Shown: positions 52,000 to 60,655 of the stretch, piece by piece | Layout: each line of letters starts with the position of its first letter | Position numbering within the stretch: the first letter of the stretch is position 1 | DNA from: Methylumidiphilus sp963753955 | Lineage (GTDB): Bacteria; Pseudomonadota; Gammaproteobacteria; Methylococcales; Methylococcaceae | Direction of reading: 5' to 3' | DNA: 64,000 nucleotides | Assembly: GCA_963753955.1 (NCBI GenBank) | Contig: CAVWEM010000008.1 | Span: forward strand, 406,188 to 470,187 | The notes under the pieces: model-generated | Seen by the model: only the letters and a program-made list of their open reading frames with translations | Told to the model about the DNA's origin: nothing | Database searches by the model: none | Position numbers and translations under genes: made by a program

Positions 52000-53097
52000 C
52001 TAGGCCTTTGCCCGCCTGTTCGCTGCTTTCATTTCCCTGATGAATTCTTGGGTGGGGTAGAGCTGGTAGATGACATCCAATATCTTCCTCCGTCCGCGCG
52101 TGCCGTCGTTTTCCCCGTCGACCGGCCTTTTCTGCACCTCCCGCAACACCCTGTGTTTGATGAGCAATGAGAAGGCGCGGTCGACTTCGTAACGGTTGTT
52201 TCTCTCGTGCGTTTGGTTCAACAAGTTGCTGTCGCGCTTGAGGGTGGAGTACCGGATCTCAAAGCCGTTGCCGACCATGCTGGCGAAGGTGAACTTGATC
52301 GACAACAGTTTGTGGATCCAACGGGCCAGTTGGGTAGGCAAGCCCATCATGGTTTGGTAGTTGAATTGCCGGTAGGTCAGTTGGTCGATGCACTGGGCCA
52401 CCAGCGGATGGAATTGGGCCACCCATTTTGCCTCGGGGTCGTCGGCAAACTGTTTTTGGGACACCGCCGCCAAGGTGGGCAGATAGCTGGATCCCACAAA
52501 GGCCTCCCCCTTGCCTTCCCCGATCAGGATTTTGATGTGGCTCATGTGGAGGATCGTCAAATATTGGATGATTTCCTGGTACGAACGCGCATGACCCCGT
52601 GCGGCCAGCTCTTCACGCAACTCGTAGAGCGAGAAGGCCACGCCGCTGCGCATCGTGGGCTTCTCGAAAAAGCCGCCGTCCCGCCTGGTGGCGATTTTCC
52701 TCAAAGCGTCCTCGACCAGCTCTTCGCTGGCCGATGGATAGTAATCGACCGTCTTGCCACTCTCCCTGATCCTGGCCGGCTGGATTTCGGCGGTATAGGC
52801 CTGCCCGTGGTAGACAAAGCTGATGCTCAACAGGGGCAGGGTTCCGTATTCATTGCGCCGCTTGTTCATCTCCTGCCGGGATACGGAATAGCGCGGCACA
52901 CTGTCCCAGATGTTGATGGTGTTCGACAGCCGCTCACGTTCCTGGTCGTTATTGCAAAGGAAGGTCTGGAAGAGGTCGAGCTGGGTGTTTTGGTAGGCAT
53001 CCACCTCGTCAGGCTTCGTGCCGCCCTGTCTTGCGGGCGGCGTCGGAAGCGCGGGTTGCGGGTCTCGGGAGGGGGCGATGAGAGGTTTTGCGGTCAT
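52000..53097 (-). CDS. repA: Iteron-binding plasmid replication initiator RepA
   Basis: 365 residues from MTAKPLIAPSRDPQPALPT. LPLLSISFVYHGQAYTAEIQPARIRESGKTVDYYPSASEELVEDALRKIATRRDGGF and MGLPTQLARWIHKLLSIKFTFA fit the plasmid RepA/RPA winged-helix initiators. The iterons lie directly downstream (the ninth starts seven bases past its stop). It would open the origin with DnaA. Confidence 0.88.
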   Translation of the reverse strand: MTAKPLIAPSRDPQPALPTPPARQGGTKPDEVDAYQNTQLDLFQTFLCNNDQERERLSNTINIWDSVPRYSVSRQEMNKRRNEYGTLPLLSISFVYHGQAYTAEIQPARIRESGKTVDYYPSASEELVEDALRKIATRRDGGFFEKPTMRSGVAFSLYELREELAARGHARSYQEIIQYLTILHMSHIKILIGEGKGEAFVGSSYLPTLAAVSQKQFADDPEAKWVAQFHPLVAQCIDQLTYRQFNYQTMMGLPTQLARWIHKLLSIKFTFASMVGNGFEIRYSTLKRDSNLLNQTHERNNRYEVDRAFSLLIKHRVLREVQKRPVDGENDGTRGRRKILDVIYQLYPTQEFIREMKAANRRAKA

Positions 53098-53170
53098 AGG
53101 CGTTTTATCCGCGAATCGGCAATAAAACTACATATTGGCTGGCCTTGGGCAATCGTGCAAGGGCTTTTAT

Positions 53171-54360
53171 CTCATCACCTATCAGTTTCAGATAGGCTTC
53201 CGCATTTAGACGATTCTTGCCAATAGGGGCCGATGGGGACTGTAAAAAAGCTGGCTGACGAAGTGGAACGCGGGCTTGCCGCCGCGCTTCCGGGGTTGCG
53301 CAAGACGGTGGCGAGGAAACTGTCGCTGGCCGTGGGCGCGATGATCGAGGGCCAGACGCCGAACACGGTGGAGCTGGCCAACCTGCCGCCGCTGGAAACC
53401 GAGCGCCAGGGCATGCGCGAGCAATGGCCAAGGCGCTTGCTGAAGGACCCGTTGCTGCTGGCCACGGCGGTGATGGAGCCTTTTGCACGGGAAGAGCTGT
53501 CCAAGGCGGCGCGGAACGGGCAGACCGTGCTGCTGAGCATGGACCAGACCGAGCTGGGCGACCGCGTGGCGGTGTTGATGGCGGGGCCGGGGGTCGGCGA
53601 CCGGGCGCTGCCGCTGGCTTGGCTGGCCGAGGAAGGTCCGGCCAACATCGGCTTCGAGGGCCAGCGTAAGCTACTGGAACAAGCCTTGGCCTGGCTGCCG
53701 GAGGGCGCGAAGGCGCTGTTGTCGGCGGATCGGTTCTACCCCTCGGCCGCCCCCTGTTCGCCTGGCCCGGTGGCCACGGCTGGGGCTACCGCCTGCGGCT
53801 GAAAGGCAACCTGCCGGCGGATCCGGGCCCTGGCGACGAGACCGCCACCGGCGAGCTGGCTCGGGGCGTGGTTGAGCGCTACCTGCCGGGGGTGCGGCTG
53901 TTCGCGCAGGGCGTCATGACCAACCTCGGCATCCTCCACGAGGCGGGCCATCCGGAGCCGTGGATAATCGCCATGGACTGCGCCCCGACGCGGGCCGCGG
54001 TGCTCGACCACACCGCCCGCTGGGCCATCGAGCCGATGTTCTCCGACTTCAAGGGCCTGGGCTTCGAGCTGGAGGATTCGCAACTGGAGCATGCCGGCCG
54101 CCTGGAGCGGCTGCTCCTCGTCATGTCGCTGGCGATGCACTGGTGTGTCCGCGTCGGCCGGGAAGATGCTTTGCGCCGCCCGACCCCACTCGAAAAAAAA
54201 CACAAGCGCAAAGCGGCCCTAACCATTGGAGCTTCGGGAAACTCCACCGCAGTTTGGTGTCCTGGCTCACACGGGGCTTGCGCCGCCTGAAGCGGTGCCT
54301 GCAAAACGGCATCCCTTTGCCGACCTTTCAAGTGGTTATGAGAAACTGATAGGTGATGAG
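53171..54360 (+). mobile_element. IS4-like element with 19-bp inverted repeats, degenerate
   Basis: The left end CTCATCACCTATCAGTTTC (53171-53189) is the exact complement of the right end (54342-54360). It encloses one transposase gene broken by frameshifts. No clear target duplication is visible. Its right end abuts the truncated TOTE gene, so it probably removed that gene's 5' part. Confidence 0.82.
53233..54349 (+). pseudogene. IS4-like transposase, frameshifted
   Basis: The first frame is MGTVKKLADEVERG...VLLSMDQTELGDRVAVLMAGPG...GAKALLSADRFYP, with a DDE-type first aspartate. After about 53.75 kb the frame shifts (AWPGGHGWGYRLRLKGNLP...WIIAMDCAPTRAAVLDHTARWAIEPMFSDFKGLGFELED). It shifts again near 54.22 kb, to end ...LRRLKRCLQNGIPLPTFQVVMRN. 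Two frameshifts make it inactive. Confidence 0.85.
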
Positions 54361-56121
54361 GTTCGGCAACCTCATTGCCCTGCCCTTGCAGAAAAGACCC
54401 AGGGAGTTGGGATTTAGCGTGTTCGTGGACGCTGAGTTGAAACCTTTAGGACTTACGCAAAACGGGCTTAAAACCACAATCCGTAGAGTTTTTCATGTGC
54501 TTGATGCACAACATATGGTGGGTCTGCGTAAGTCCTAACCTTATCCGGATCAATGGGGGTTCCTTAGCTTAGTCCAAACCTTGTCGCCCTTTGAGGTCGA
54601 ACCGGCCATCCAAAAAGCATCGGGGGGTAGCCACCCGCTTGATGTGGCCTTCATCGGAGAGGAAGACGAAAAAGAACCTTGGAACCGCCCTTCTCCCCAA
54701 CCTAAGAAAATCCCCGGAACCCTCCCCGAGTGTCTGGGCATCGTCCTGGCCAACCAACTCTTCTTCGCCAAGGCCGAACTAACCCAGGCTCTTGCCAACC
54801 GGCTGGTACGGCTGGCAGCGTTCCAAAACCCGGAGTTTTACCGGGCGCAAGCCATGCGGATGCCGGTCTGGAACCTGCCGAGGGTGATCGGTTGCGCCGA
54901 GAACTATGCCCAGCATATCGCCCTGCCGCGTGGCTGCCTGGATGCCGTCGCCGGTTTGCTGCAAGAAAACGGCATCGCCTACACGCTCCAAGACACGCGC
55001 CAGCCGGGAATTCCGATTGATGTGGCCTTTGCCGGCGTCCTGCGCCCTGACCAAGCCACTGCTGTGGACGATATGCTGGCCTATGACACAGGCATTCTGT
55101 GTGCGCCCACCGCCTTCGGGAAAACCGTCGCGGCGGCTGCGATCATTGCCGGCGTGGGATCAACACGCTGGTTTTGGTGCATCGTACCGAGCTGGTCAAA
55201 CAATGGCGGGAACGTTTGGAAACCTTCTTGGATTTGAGTGCCTGCGAGATTGGAACCATAGGCGGAGGGAAATCCAAACCGACAGGCCAGATTGACATCG
55301 CTACCATGCAATCCTTGTCGCGCAAAGGCGAAGTCAGCGAGTTGATAGAAAACTACGGGCAACTTGTCATCGACGAGTGCCACCACCTGTCCGCTGTCTC
55401 CTTTGAATCCATCCTGAAAACCGCCAAGGCCCGCTATGTGCTGGGCCTGACCGCGACACCAGTTCGCCGAGACGGAAAGCATCCTGTCATTGTCATGCAG
55501 TGCGGCCCGATCCGGCACCAAGCGGGAAGGGCAGAAACGCTACCTTCTATTCAGGAAGTCCGTCCGCGCTTTCTCGATACCGTGGTTGGCTCGCCGGAGT
55601 CCGCAGGCATCCAAGATGTCTTCAAGCAACTGACCCAAGACCCGGCGCGGAATTCGCTGATTGTCGCCGATGTGCTGGCCGCCTATGGCGAGGGACGGAA
55701 AATCATCATCCTGACCGGACGGACCGAGCATCTGGAACGGTTGGAATCCCTGTTGGCCGGGAAGATCGACAATCTCTTCGTGTTGCAGGGGCGCATGAAG
55801 AAAAAGCAGCGGGCCGAAGTGTTGGCAAAGCTGGAAGCCTTGGAGGAGTCCGCGCCCCGCGTGTTGCTGGCAACCGCCTCATTGGTGGGTGAGGGCTTCG
55901 ACCATCCACCGCTGGATACTTTGGTGTTGGCGATGCCGGTTTCCTGGGAAGGCAGCCTGAAACAGTATGCGGGCCGGTTACACCGCGCCCATGCCTGCAA
56001 AGCCGATGTGCGCATCTACGATTACGTCGAGTTGGAACATGTGCAACTGGCGAGGATGTGGGGCAAGCGGCGGAAGGGTTACGCCGCCATGGGTTATCGA
56101 ATCCTAAACCCACAGGCGTAA
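54361..56121 (+). pseudogene. TOTE conflict-system primase-helicase, 5' truncated and interrupted
   Basis: The remnant begins FGNLIALPLQKRPRELGFSVFVDAELKP, the end of the archaeo-eukaryotic primase domain of TOTE proteins. It is cut by a 91-bp MITE and resumes YPDQWGFLSLVQTLSPFEVEPAI. The helicase has Walker A CAPTAFGKT, DECHH, LTATPVR and QYAGRLHR. A frame change near 55149-55153 (one missing base in IIA-RGINTLVLVHR) splits it. The primase N-terminus is gone, replaced by the IS4-like element. The gene belongs to a group proposed as conflict systems; here it is dead. Confidence 0.85.
54447..54537. mobile_element. 91-bp MITE in the TOTE gene
   Basis: Perfect 13-bp terminal inverted repeats TAGGACTTACGCA / TGCGTAAGTCCTA with a 5-bp duplication ACCTT (54442-54446 and 54538-54542). 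Removing the element and one copy restores E-L-K-P-Y-P-D-Q-W. The GGACTTACGCA end sequence is shared by several IS families; no parent copy is seen in the window. Confidence 0.9.
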
Positions 56122-56183
56122 GTCAACGCAGCAACCAGCGCCGGCCAGTTTGAGGGAAGTGGACGTGTTGTGGATTTCCTGTG

Positions 56184-57176
56184 TCATTCTAAGATTTCCC
56201 AATGGCCGCCCTTTTGCGGCCCGATGTGTTTCAGCTTGCCAGCCTTGACCAGCTTGGCGCTCGCCATTTCGACGGCTCGGACGGAGAGGCCCAATGCGCC
56301 AGCGGCTTGGGCGAGGGACATTTGTGGCTGTAGTCGCAGCAGTTCCAGCAGGGCTTGCGGCGTTTTCACCGAAGTTTTAGCCGAAGTTTCCACCGAAGAT
56401 TTTTCGGCCATTTCGCTGCCTATGGCTTGTTCCAATGCGGTGGCGATGGCATCCAGCAGAAATAAGATAAAACCGCTGCAATCAGCGGCGGTGTCAGCCT
56501 CGCCCAGCAGCCGGTAATAATCGGCCTGACGGTTCTGGATCACCGTTTCCACCGGCAGATACGCCATCACCGGTTGCCAGCGGGACAGGATCAGGGTTTG
56601 CCACAGTCTGCCCATGCGCCCGTTGCCATCGCTGAAGGGGTGGATGAATTCCAGCTCGTAATGCACGGCGGAGGAGGCAATCAGTGGATGGGCATCGGTT
56701 TGCGACAGCCAGCCTAGCAGCTCATCCATCAAGCGGTCTAACTGGCTGGGCGGAGGGGCCATGTGCACCAGTTGCTCCCCCCGGTAAATCCCCACGCCTC
56801 CCCGGCGTAACTGGCCCGCATCATTCGTCAAACCTTGTAACAGCAATCCGTGGGCGGTCAGTAAATCTGCCAAACTTGCGGGATGCCAGTTTGGCATCGC
56901 CTCGTAGGCGGCAAAGGCGTTTTTCACTTCTTGGATTTCACGCGGCAGTCCCAACACCGGCTTGCCGTCCAACACTGCCGTGACCTGTTCCAAAGACAGG
57001 GTGTTTTGCTCGATGGCCAATGATGCCTGAATGGTGCGGATGCGGTTGCCACGCCGCAGGCGCGGAACCAGATCCTCTTGGCTGGCCTGTTTCCAGCGGC
57101 CTAGCCACTCGGCAATCTCCGCCACTTTGGACAGCATGGCGTGATTGAGCTGGAAGGGGGGCTGATAAACACTCAC
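56184..57176 (-). CDS. Fic family protein with C-terminal winged helix
   Basis: 330 residues. The Fic motif is HPFSDGNGRMGR. The inhibitory helix upstream has ASLAIEQN (S-x-x-xE, class II type with N-terminal inhibition). The C-terminal winged helix is LLELLRLQPQMSLAQAAGALGLSVRAVEMASAKL. Fic enzymes usually transfer AMP to target proteins. It lies three bases downstream of a small unknown gene on the same strand. Confidence 0.93.
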   Translation of the reverse strand: MSVYQPPFQLNHAMLSKVAEIAEWLGRWKQASQEDLVPRLRRGNRIRTIQASLAIEQNTLSLEQVTAVLDGKPVLGLPREIQEVKNAFAAYEAMPNWHPASLADLLTAHGLLLQGLTNDAGQLRRGGVGIYRGEQLVHMAPPPSQLDRLMDELLGWLSQTDAHPLIASSAVHYELEFIHPFSDGNGRMGRLWQTLILSRWQPVMAYLPVETVIQNRQADYYRLLGEADTAADCSGFILFLLDAIATALEQAIGSEMAEKSSVETSAKTSVKTPQALLELLRLQPQMSLAQAAGALGLSVRAVEMASAKLVKAGKLKHIGPQKGGHWEILE

Positions 57177-57179
57177 GCC

Positions 57180-57596
57180 TTAGTCCTGCAAGTTGGGGTT
57201 TGGCTCTGCTATTTCTTCGCTGTCCCACAGTTCCCGATAGGCATGGATGTATTCCGCTGTGGCGGCGGGGGCTAGGGGAAAGTAGTAGCGGCAGAGGGTT
57301 TTAAACAGCGCCAATCCGGTGAGGTGGCCTGCGATGTCCAGCAGCCGGTCCAGGGTCTGTTCGATGCGGCGGGCATCGCGGCTGCGGCTGGCGATGATGT
57401 TTTCCACCTCGGGGGCGTATTGATCGGCGGCGAGGCTTTGCAGCCTGACGATTTCCCCGACAAGGCCACCCACTTCGCGGATTAGAGCATCATAGCTTTC
57501 ACCCATGCCTGAAAAATGCGGTGCGGCGGCGAATGGGGCGGAGCATACTGGGCAATTATCGCTGTCCAAGACAACCCGCATTATTGCCTTGCCCAA
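57180..57596 (-). CDS. Hypothetical protein upstream of fic
   Basis: 138 residues, with a few possible starts (MGKAIMRVVLDSD or MRVVLDSD). MRVVLDSD recalls the start of PIN toxins, but then it reads CPVCSAPFAAAPHFSGMGESYDALIREVGGLVGEI, which does not fit a PIN domain. The C-terminal part is helical (RIEQTLDRLLDIAGHLTGLALFKTLCRYYFPL). It may be a toxin-type gene replaced after its first codons, or an unrelated helical protein. It overlaps the RHH gene by 16 bp. Confidence 0.55.
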   Translation of the reverse strand: MGKAIMRVVLDSDNCPVCSAPFAAAPHFSGMGESYDALIREVGGLVGEIVRLQSLAADQYAPEVENIIASRSRDARRIEQTLDRLLDIAGHLTGLALFKTLCRYYFPLAPAATAEYIHAYRELWDSEEIAEPNPNLQD

Positions 57597-57823
57597 GCCA
57601 AGGCTTCATCAATGCCGCTGTCAATCTCGGCCTGTGAGTACTGGGCGTTTTCTCCCTTCACCTCGGCGGCAGTCAAATCAAAAATATGGGCGTGGACGGC
57701 CTCCTCCACAAAACGGGACAAATTGCCCTTGCGCCCTCCGCCTTGGCTCGCAAGAAACTGGCTAAGTGCAACATCGGTATCGCGGGAGACGACCAAGCTC
57801 CAGCGTGCATTGACATCTGACAT
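57581..57823 (-). CDS. Ribbon-helix-helix type antitoxin
   Basis: 80 residues from MSDVNARWSLVVSRDTDVALSQFLASQGGGRKGNLSRFVEEAVHAHIF, a ribbon-helix-helix protein of the XACb0070-like type. A short C-terminal tail (YSQAEIDSGIDEALAWARQ) could contact a toxin. It is first of a three-gene run with the hypothetical gene and fic. Confidence 0.75.
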   Translation of the reverse strand: MSDVNARWSLVVSRDTDVALSQFLASQGGGRKGNLSRFVEEAVHAHIFDLTAAEVKGENAQYSQAEIDSGIDEALAWARQ

Positions 57824-58022
57824 AGTGAACCTCCACATAAATATACAGACATGTAAGCATCTGTGTGCAACCTGTCAAGCTGGAGCGCACAGAGGCGAAG
57901 GCTGCAAACTCATCAAGATATAAGGGGCTAGCCTTGGGATTTTGTTTAATTTATGCCGCTAGCGAGCTGAGAGACTTCCCTGTGCCGAAAAAATATTGCT
58001 CGAATCACTAGTGTCCGGACAT

Positions 58023-59057
58023 TTATGTGAATAAATCCAATTGGTTAGGCATGTCGGTTTCTCCAGATTCGTTGACCGTGTTTGCAAGCAATTGATTCAT
58101 AGGCGTTTTCTCGAAAAGCGTCAGGCTCAAAATTTGTAGGATTGTGTAGAGTGAGGCTTCCGATCCGTGGCGTTTTTTGACGATGGCCACCAGGACATAG
58201 ACGGCGATGGCGATCCAGACCTGGGTTTTGACCGCGTTCTCGGAGGTGCCGAAGAACGCCTTGATCCGCAGGTGCTGCCTGATCCATTTGAAGGAAAGCT
58301 CCACTTGCCATCTCGAGCGGTAAAGCTCTGCAATGGTCAGGGCGGGCAGGTCGAAATGGTTGCTCAGGAAGACCAGTTGCTTGTCGTGCTGCGCGTCGTA
58401 GAACTTCACCCGGCGCAGTTGGCCGGGGTAGCCCCGCTGGCTTTTGGGGACTGCCAGCCGGATGGTCTGGTCGCATCGCAAGCCGGTCTCCTTGTCGACG
58501 GGGCGCGAATAGACCCGCCGGAATTGCAGGTTCGACTTGGCCCGGACGACGAAGAAAGCCTGTGCCTGGTGCGGGCCATGCAGCCGGGCGAAGTCGATGC
58601 AGCCCCGATCCATGATGTAGAAGCTCCCCGCCTCGAAGGCAATCTGGTCGAGGATGTTCACGTCGTGGAGTTTGCCGTCCGAGATGTGGATGAGGCTCGG
58701 GATGCTGCCGCGCAGGTCGAGCAGGGTGTGCAACTTGACCGCGCCCTTGGCTTGGCGGAACTTCGCCCAAGGGAACAGCGCAAGACACAGGTCGATGGTC
58801 GTCGAGTCCAGCGCATAGACCGTATTCGTCAACTCGACGCCAAAGCCATCTTGGGCGTAGAGCTTGCGGGCGGTCTGGATCAGGCTGAGGGCAAAGCCCT
58901 GGTAGATGCGCCAGTCGCGCTTTTCGTTGGCGTCCGCCAGCGTGCTGCGGGCGACGCCGCCCCGGATGCCCAAGTGGTACAGCTTGGCCGAGTGCGCCCC
59001 CAGGCAGGTTTCGATGTCCCGCAGGCTTTCGCGATAAGTCAGTTGGGCGAAGGCCAT
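58023..59057 (-). CDS. IS4-family transposase, N-terminus truncated
   Basis: The 344-residue frame begins at an internal methionine (MAFAQLTYRESLRDIETCLGAH). Relatives carry about 45 more residues before it. DDE residues occur at VYALDSTTID, SFYIMDRGCID and the YRSRWQVELSFKWIRQHLRIKAF signature. Left inverted end TAGTGTCCGGACATTTATG starts near 57999. The 5' end is cut by the IS3-family element that ends near 59071, directly after the CILC codons. Confidence 0.88.
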   Translation of the reverse strand: MAFAQLTYRESLRDIETCLGAHSAKLYHLGIRGGVARSTLADANEKRDWRIYQGFALSLIQTARKLYAQDGFGVELTNTVYALDSTTIDLCLALFPWAKFRQAKGAVKLHTLLDLRGSIPSLIHISDGKLHDVNILDQIAFEAGSFYIMDRGCIDFARLHGPHQAQAFFVVRAKSNLQFRRVYSRPVDKETGLRCDQTIRLAVPKSQRGYPGQLRRVKFYDAQHDKQLVFLSNHFDLPALTIAELYRSRWQVELSFKWIRQHLRIKAFFGTSENAVKTQVWIAIAVYVLVAIVKKRHGSEASLYTILQILSLTLFEKTPMNQLLANTVNESGETDMPNQLDLFT

Positions 59058-59070
59058 GCACAGGATACAG

Positions 59071-59104
59071 TGGACCCCTCAGTCAAGACAGTTTTAGGGC
59101 GAAT
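59071..59104. repeat. Terminal end of the IS3-family element
   Basis: TGGACCCCTCAGTCAAGACAG fits an IS3-family inverted end downstream of orfB. It abuts the IS4 transposase codons CILC-MAFAQL, showing that the IS3 inserted into the IS4 gene. The other end is outside the window. Confidence 0.6.
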
Positions 59105-60205
59105 TTAAGATGGTAAGCCAACACTTGCAGCGGAACGGCGCTGCCCCGATTTGGCTTCTGTTTCCGTGCGAGAGGTTTCCTTCTCGCTGAATTTGTCTAC
59201 GATCTTGGCTCCCCCGCCACTGGCTGTCCGGTAAACCCCGTCTGGTGTCAAGTAATCCAAGGACTGGCGAAACCGTTCCGAGTTGTGGAACTCGAAGTAG
59301 TCCGCCAAACCCAGCAGCAACTCGGGCACACTGGTGTGGCCTTTCAGGTACACGTCCTCGTACTTGACGCTGCGCCACAGGCGCTCCACAAAGATGTTGT
59401 CCAACGCCCGGCCCCTTCCGTCCATGCTGATGGCAATGCCTCGCCGCTTGTACTTCCGCATCAGCCAACGCGCCAGGTAGTCGTCCATGTGCCGCCAGAC
59501 AGGGGCCATGGCCGATCCATAGAACCGTCCGTAATATTGCTTCCATCCACGCAGCACCGGGTTGAACATCAAGGAGAGGTCGCCCAGCGCCCTGTCGTTT
59601 TGCAATTGCAGGTGCCATCCCCGGATGGTCTGCCGCATCGCCTTGAGGGCGTCGCGGCTGACCGCAGGCGAGAAGTTCACATAGACCCGTCCATACCTGT
59701 CCACCGCCTTGCGCGGGCGGAACGTATAGCCAAGGAAGGTGAACGCCGTCACCGGATAGTCGCCCCGCCGGTTGATGTCCTTGCAGTAGACGATCCGCGT
59801 CTTGGCCGGGTGCAGTTCCAAGCCACACTGGTGGAAACGCTCGCCGATTCTGCGCAACGCAAACTCGGCTTGCGCCAATGATTTGCAATGGATCAGGCCG
59901 TCGTCGGCATAGCGGCAAAACCGCACGCTCCGCAGATGCTCGCTAACCCAGCGGTCGAAGGCGTAATGCAGAAACAGGTTGGCCAACAACGGGCTGACGA
60001 CACCGCCTTGCGGCGTGCCTTTCGTCCGTTCGGTCCGCTGGCCTGCCGCCGTTTCCAAGGGGGCCTTGAGCCATCGCTCGACATACAAGACCACCCACGG
60101 AATCTGGCAGTGCTTGTGCACCGCCCGCATCAGCAACCCGTGGTCGATGTTGTCGAAGGAAACCACGACACAATACCCCTCCCGAAGACTTTCCCGAATC
60201 GGCAA
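59105..60205 (-). CDS. Chimeric ORF: group II intron reverse transcriptase fused to the C-terminus of an IS3 transposase
   Basis: 366 residues. The first 16 come from the end of the serine-recombinase element. Next is the RT palm (FDNIDHGLLMRAV...GTPQGGVVSPLLANLFLHYAFDRWV...FCRYADDGLIH with YADD) and thumb region (WHLQLQNDRALGDLSLMFNPVLRGWKQYYGRFYGSAM). At about residue 253-255 it passes in frame into IS3 OrfB (RGIAISMDGRGRALDNIFVERLWRSVKYEDVYLKG...). RT palm motifs and one IS3 catalytic glutamate are present; the RT fingers, the intron's maturase end and the IS3 N-terminus are missing. Confidence 0.85.
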   Translation of the reverse strand: MPIRESLREGYCVVVSFDNIDHGLLMRAVHKHCQIPWVVLYVERWLKAPLETAAGQRTERTKGTPQGGVVSPLLANLFLHYAFDRWVSEHLRSVRFCRYADDGLIHCKSLAQAEFALRRIGERFHQCGLELHPAKTRIVYCKDINRRGDYPVTAFTFLGYTFRPRKAVDRYGRVYVNFSPAVSRDALKAMRQTIRGWHLQLQNDRALGDLSLMFNPVLRGWKQYYGRFYGSAMAPVWRHMDDYLARWLMRKYKRRGIAISMDGRGRALDNIFVERLWRSVKYEDVYLKGHTSVPELLLGLADYFEFHNSERFRQSLDYLTPDGVYRTASGGGAKIVDKFSEKETSRTETEAKSGQRRSAASVGLPS

Positions 60206-60252
60206 CCATAATTCGCCGGGGGCATCCGTTTGAAGGTAGAACCCTACAAATC

Positions 60253-60651
60253 ATGCGGCGCATCCGCCGGGCCGGTCGGATTTACTTCCTGCTGGTGTTG
60301 CCGGACCAGAGCCGGTCAATCGTTCCCGCCGACTGGACCGATGCGGCGCTTGCCGACCCACATACTCCGGCAACGCCCGACAAGAACGCAAACCTGCTGG
60401 GCTCGCTGTCAGACTTGCTCCTGACCCGCAGTTTGGTTGACGCTCTCCTCCAACGTCAACCGATCCCCGAGGAGCGCCACAATGTCCATGCAGATGAGTT
60501 TGCCCTTTCTGGAAAACATGCCAACACCCCACAACGCGGAGATATGGGAGCAGTTGGACAACACCCAACGCGCAGCCGCCCTCGACAAGCTGGCGCAGCT
60601 GATCGCCAAGGCCACAGAGACCGGAACCAGACAAGAAGGGGCAAGCCATGA
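60253..60651 (+). CDS. Small accessory protein of the serine-recombinase element (DUF5372-like)
   Basis: The conserved core is MRRIRRAGRIYFLLVLPDQSRSIVPADWTDAAL. The open frame extends upstream without a good start codon (RRGHPFEGRTLQI belongs to the same domain), so the true start may lie near 60.2 kb and use a rare codon. From about 60480 on it overlaps the next small gene in another frame and its C-terminal part is doubtful. Small proteins of this kind accompany related recombinases. Confidence 0.5.
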   Translation: MRRIRRAGRIYFLLVLPDQSRSIVPADWTDAALADPHTPATPDKNANLLGSLSDLLLTRSLVDALLQRQPIPEERHNVHADEFALSGKHANTPQRGDMGAVGQHPTRSRPRQAGAADRQGHRDRNQTRRGKP

Positions 60652-60655
60652 GTGA
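60482..60655 (+). CDS. Small conserved accessory protein of the recombinase element
   Basis: 57 residues from MSMQMSLPFLENMPTPHNAEIWEQLDNTQRAAALDKLAQLIAKATE. GAGGAG lies eight bases ahead. One predicted helix, no known function. Its stop overlaps the recombinase start. Confidence 0.65.
   Translation: MSMQMSLPFLENMPTPHNAEIWEQLDNTQRAAALDKLAQLIAKATETGTRQEGASHE

Noticed and set aside
59943..60263. Frames overlapping the RT/recombinase junction
   Set aside because: Off-frame readings of the RT palm region and of the element end; no independent support.
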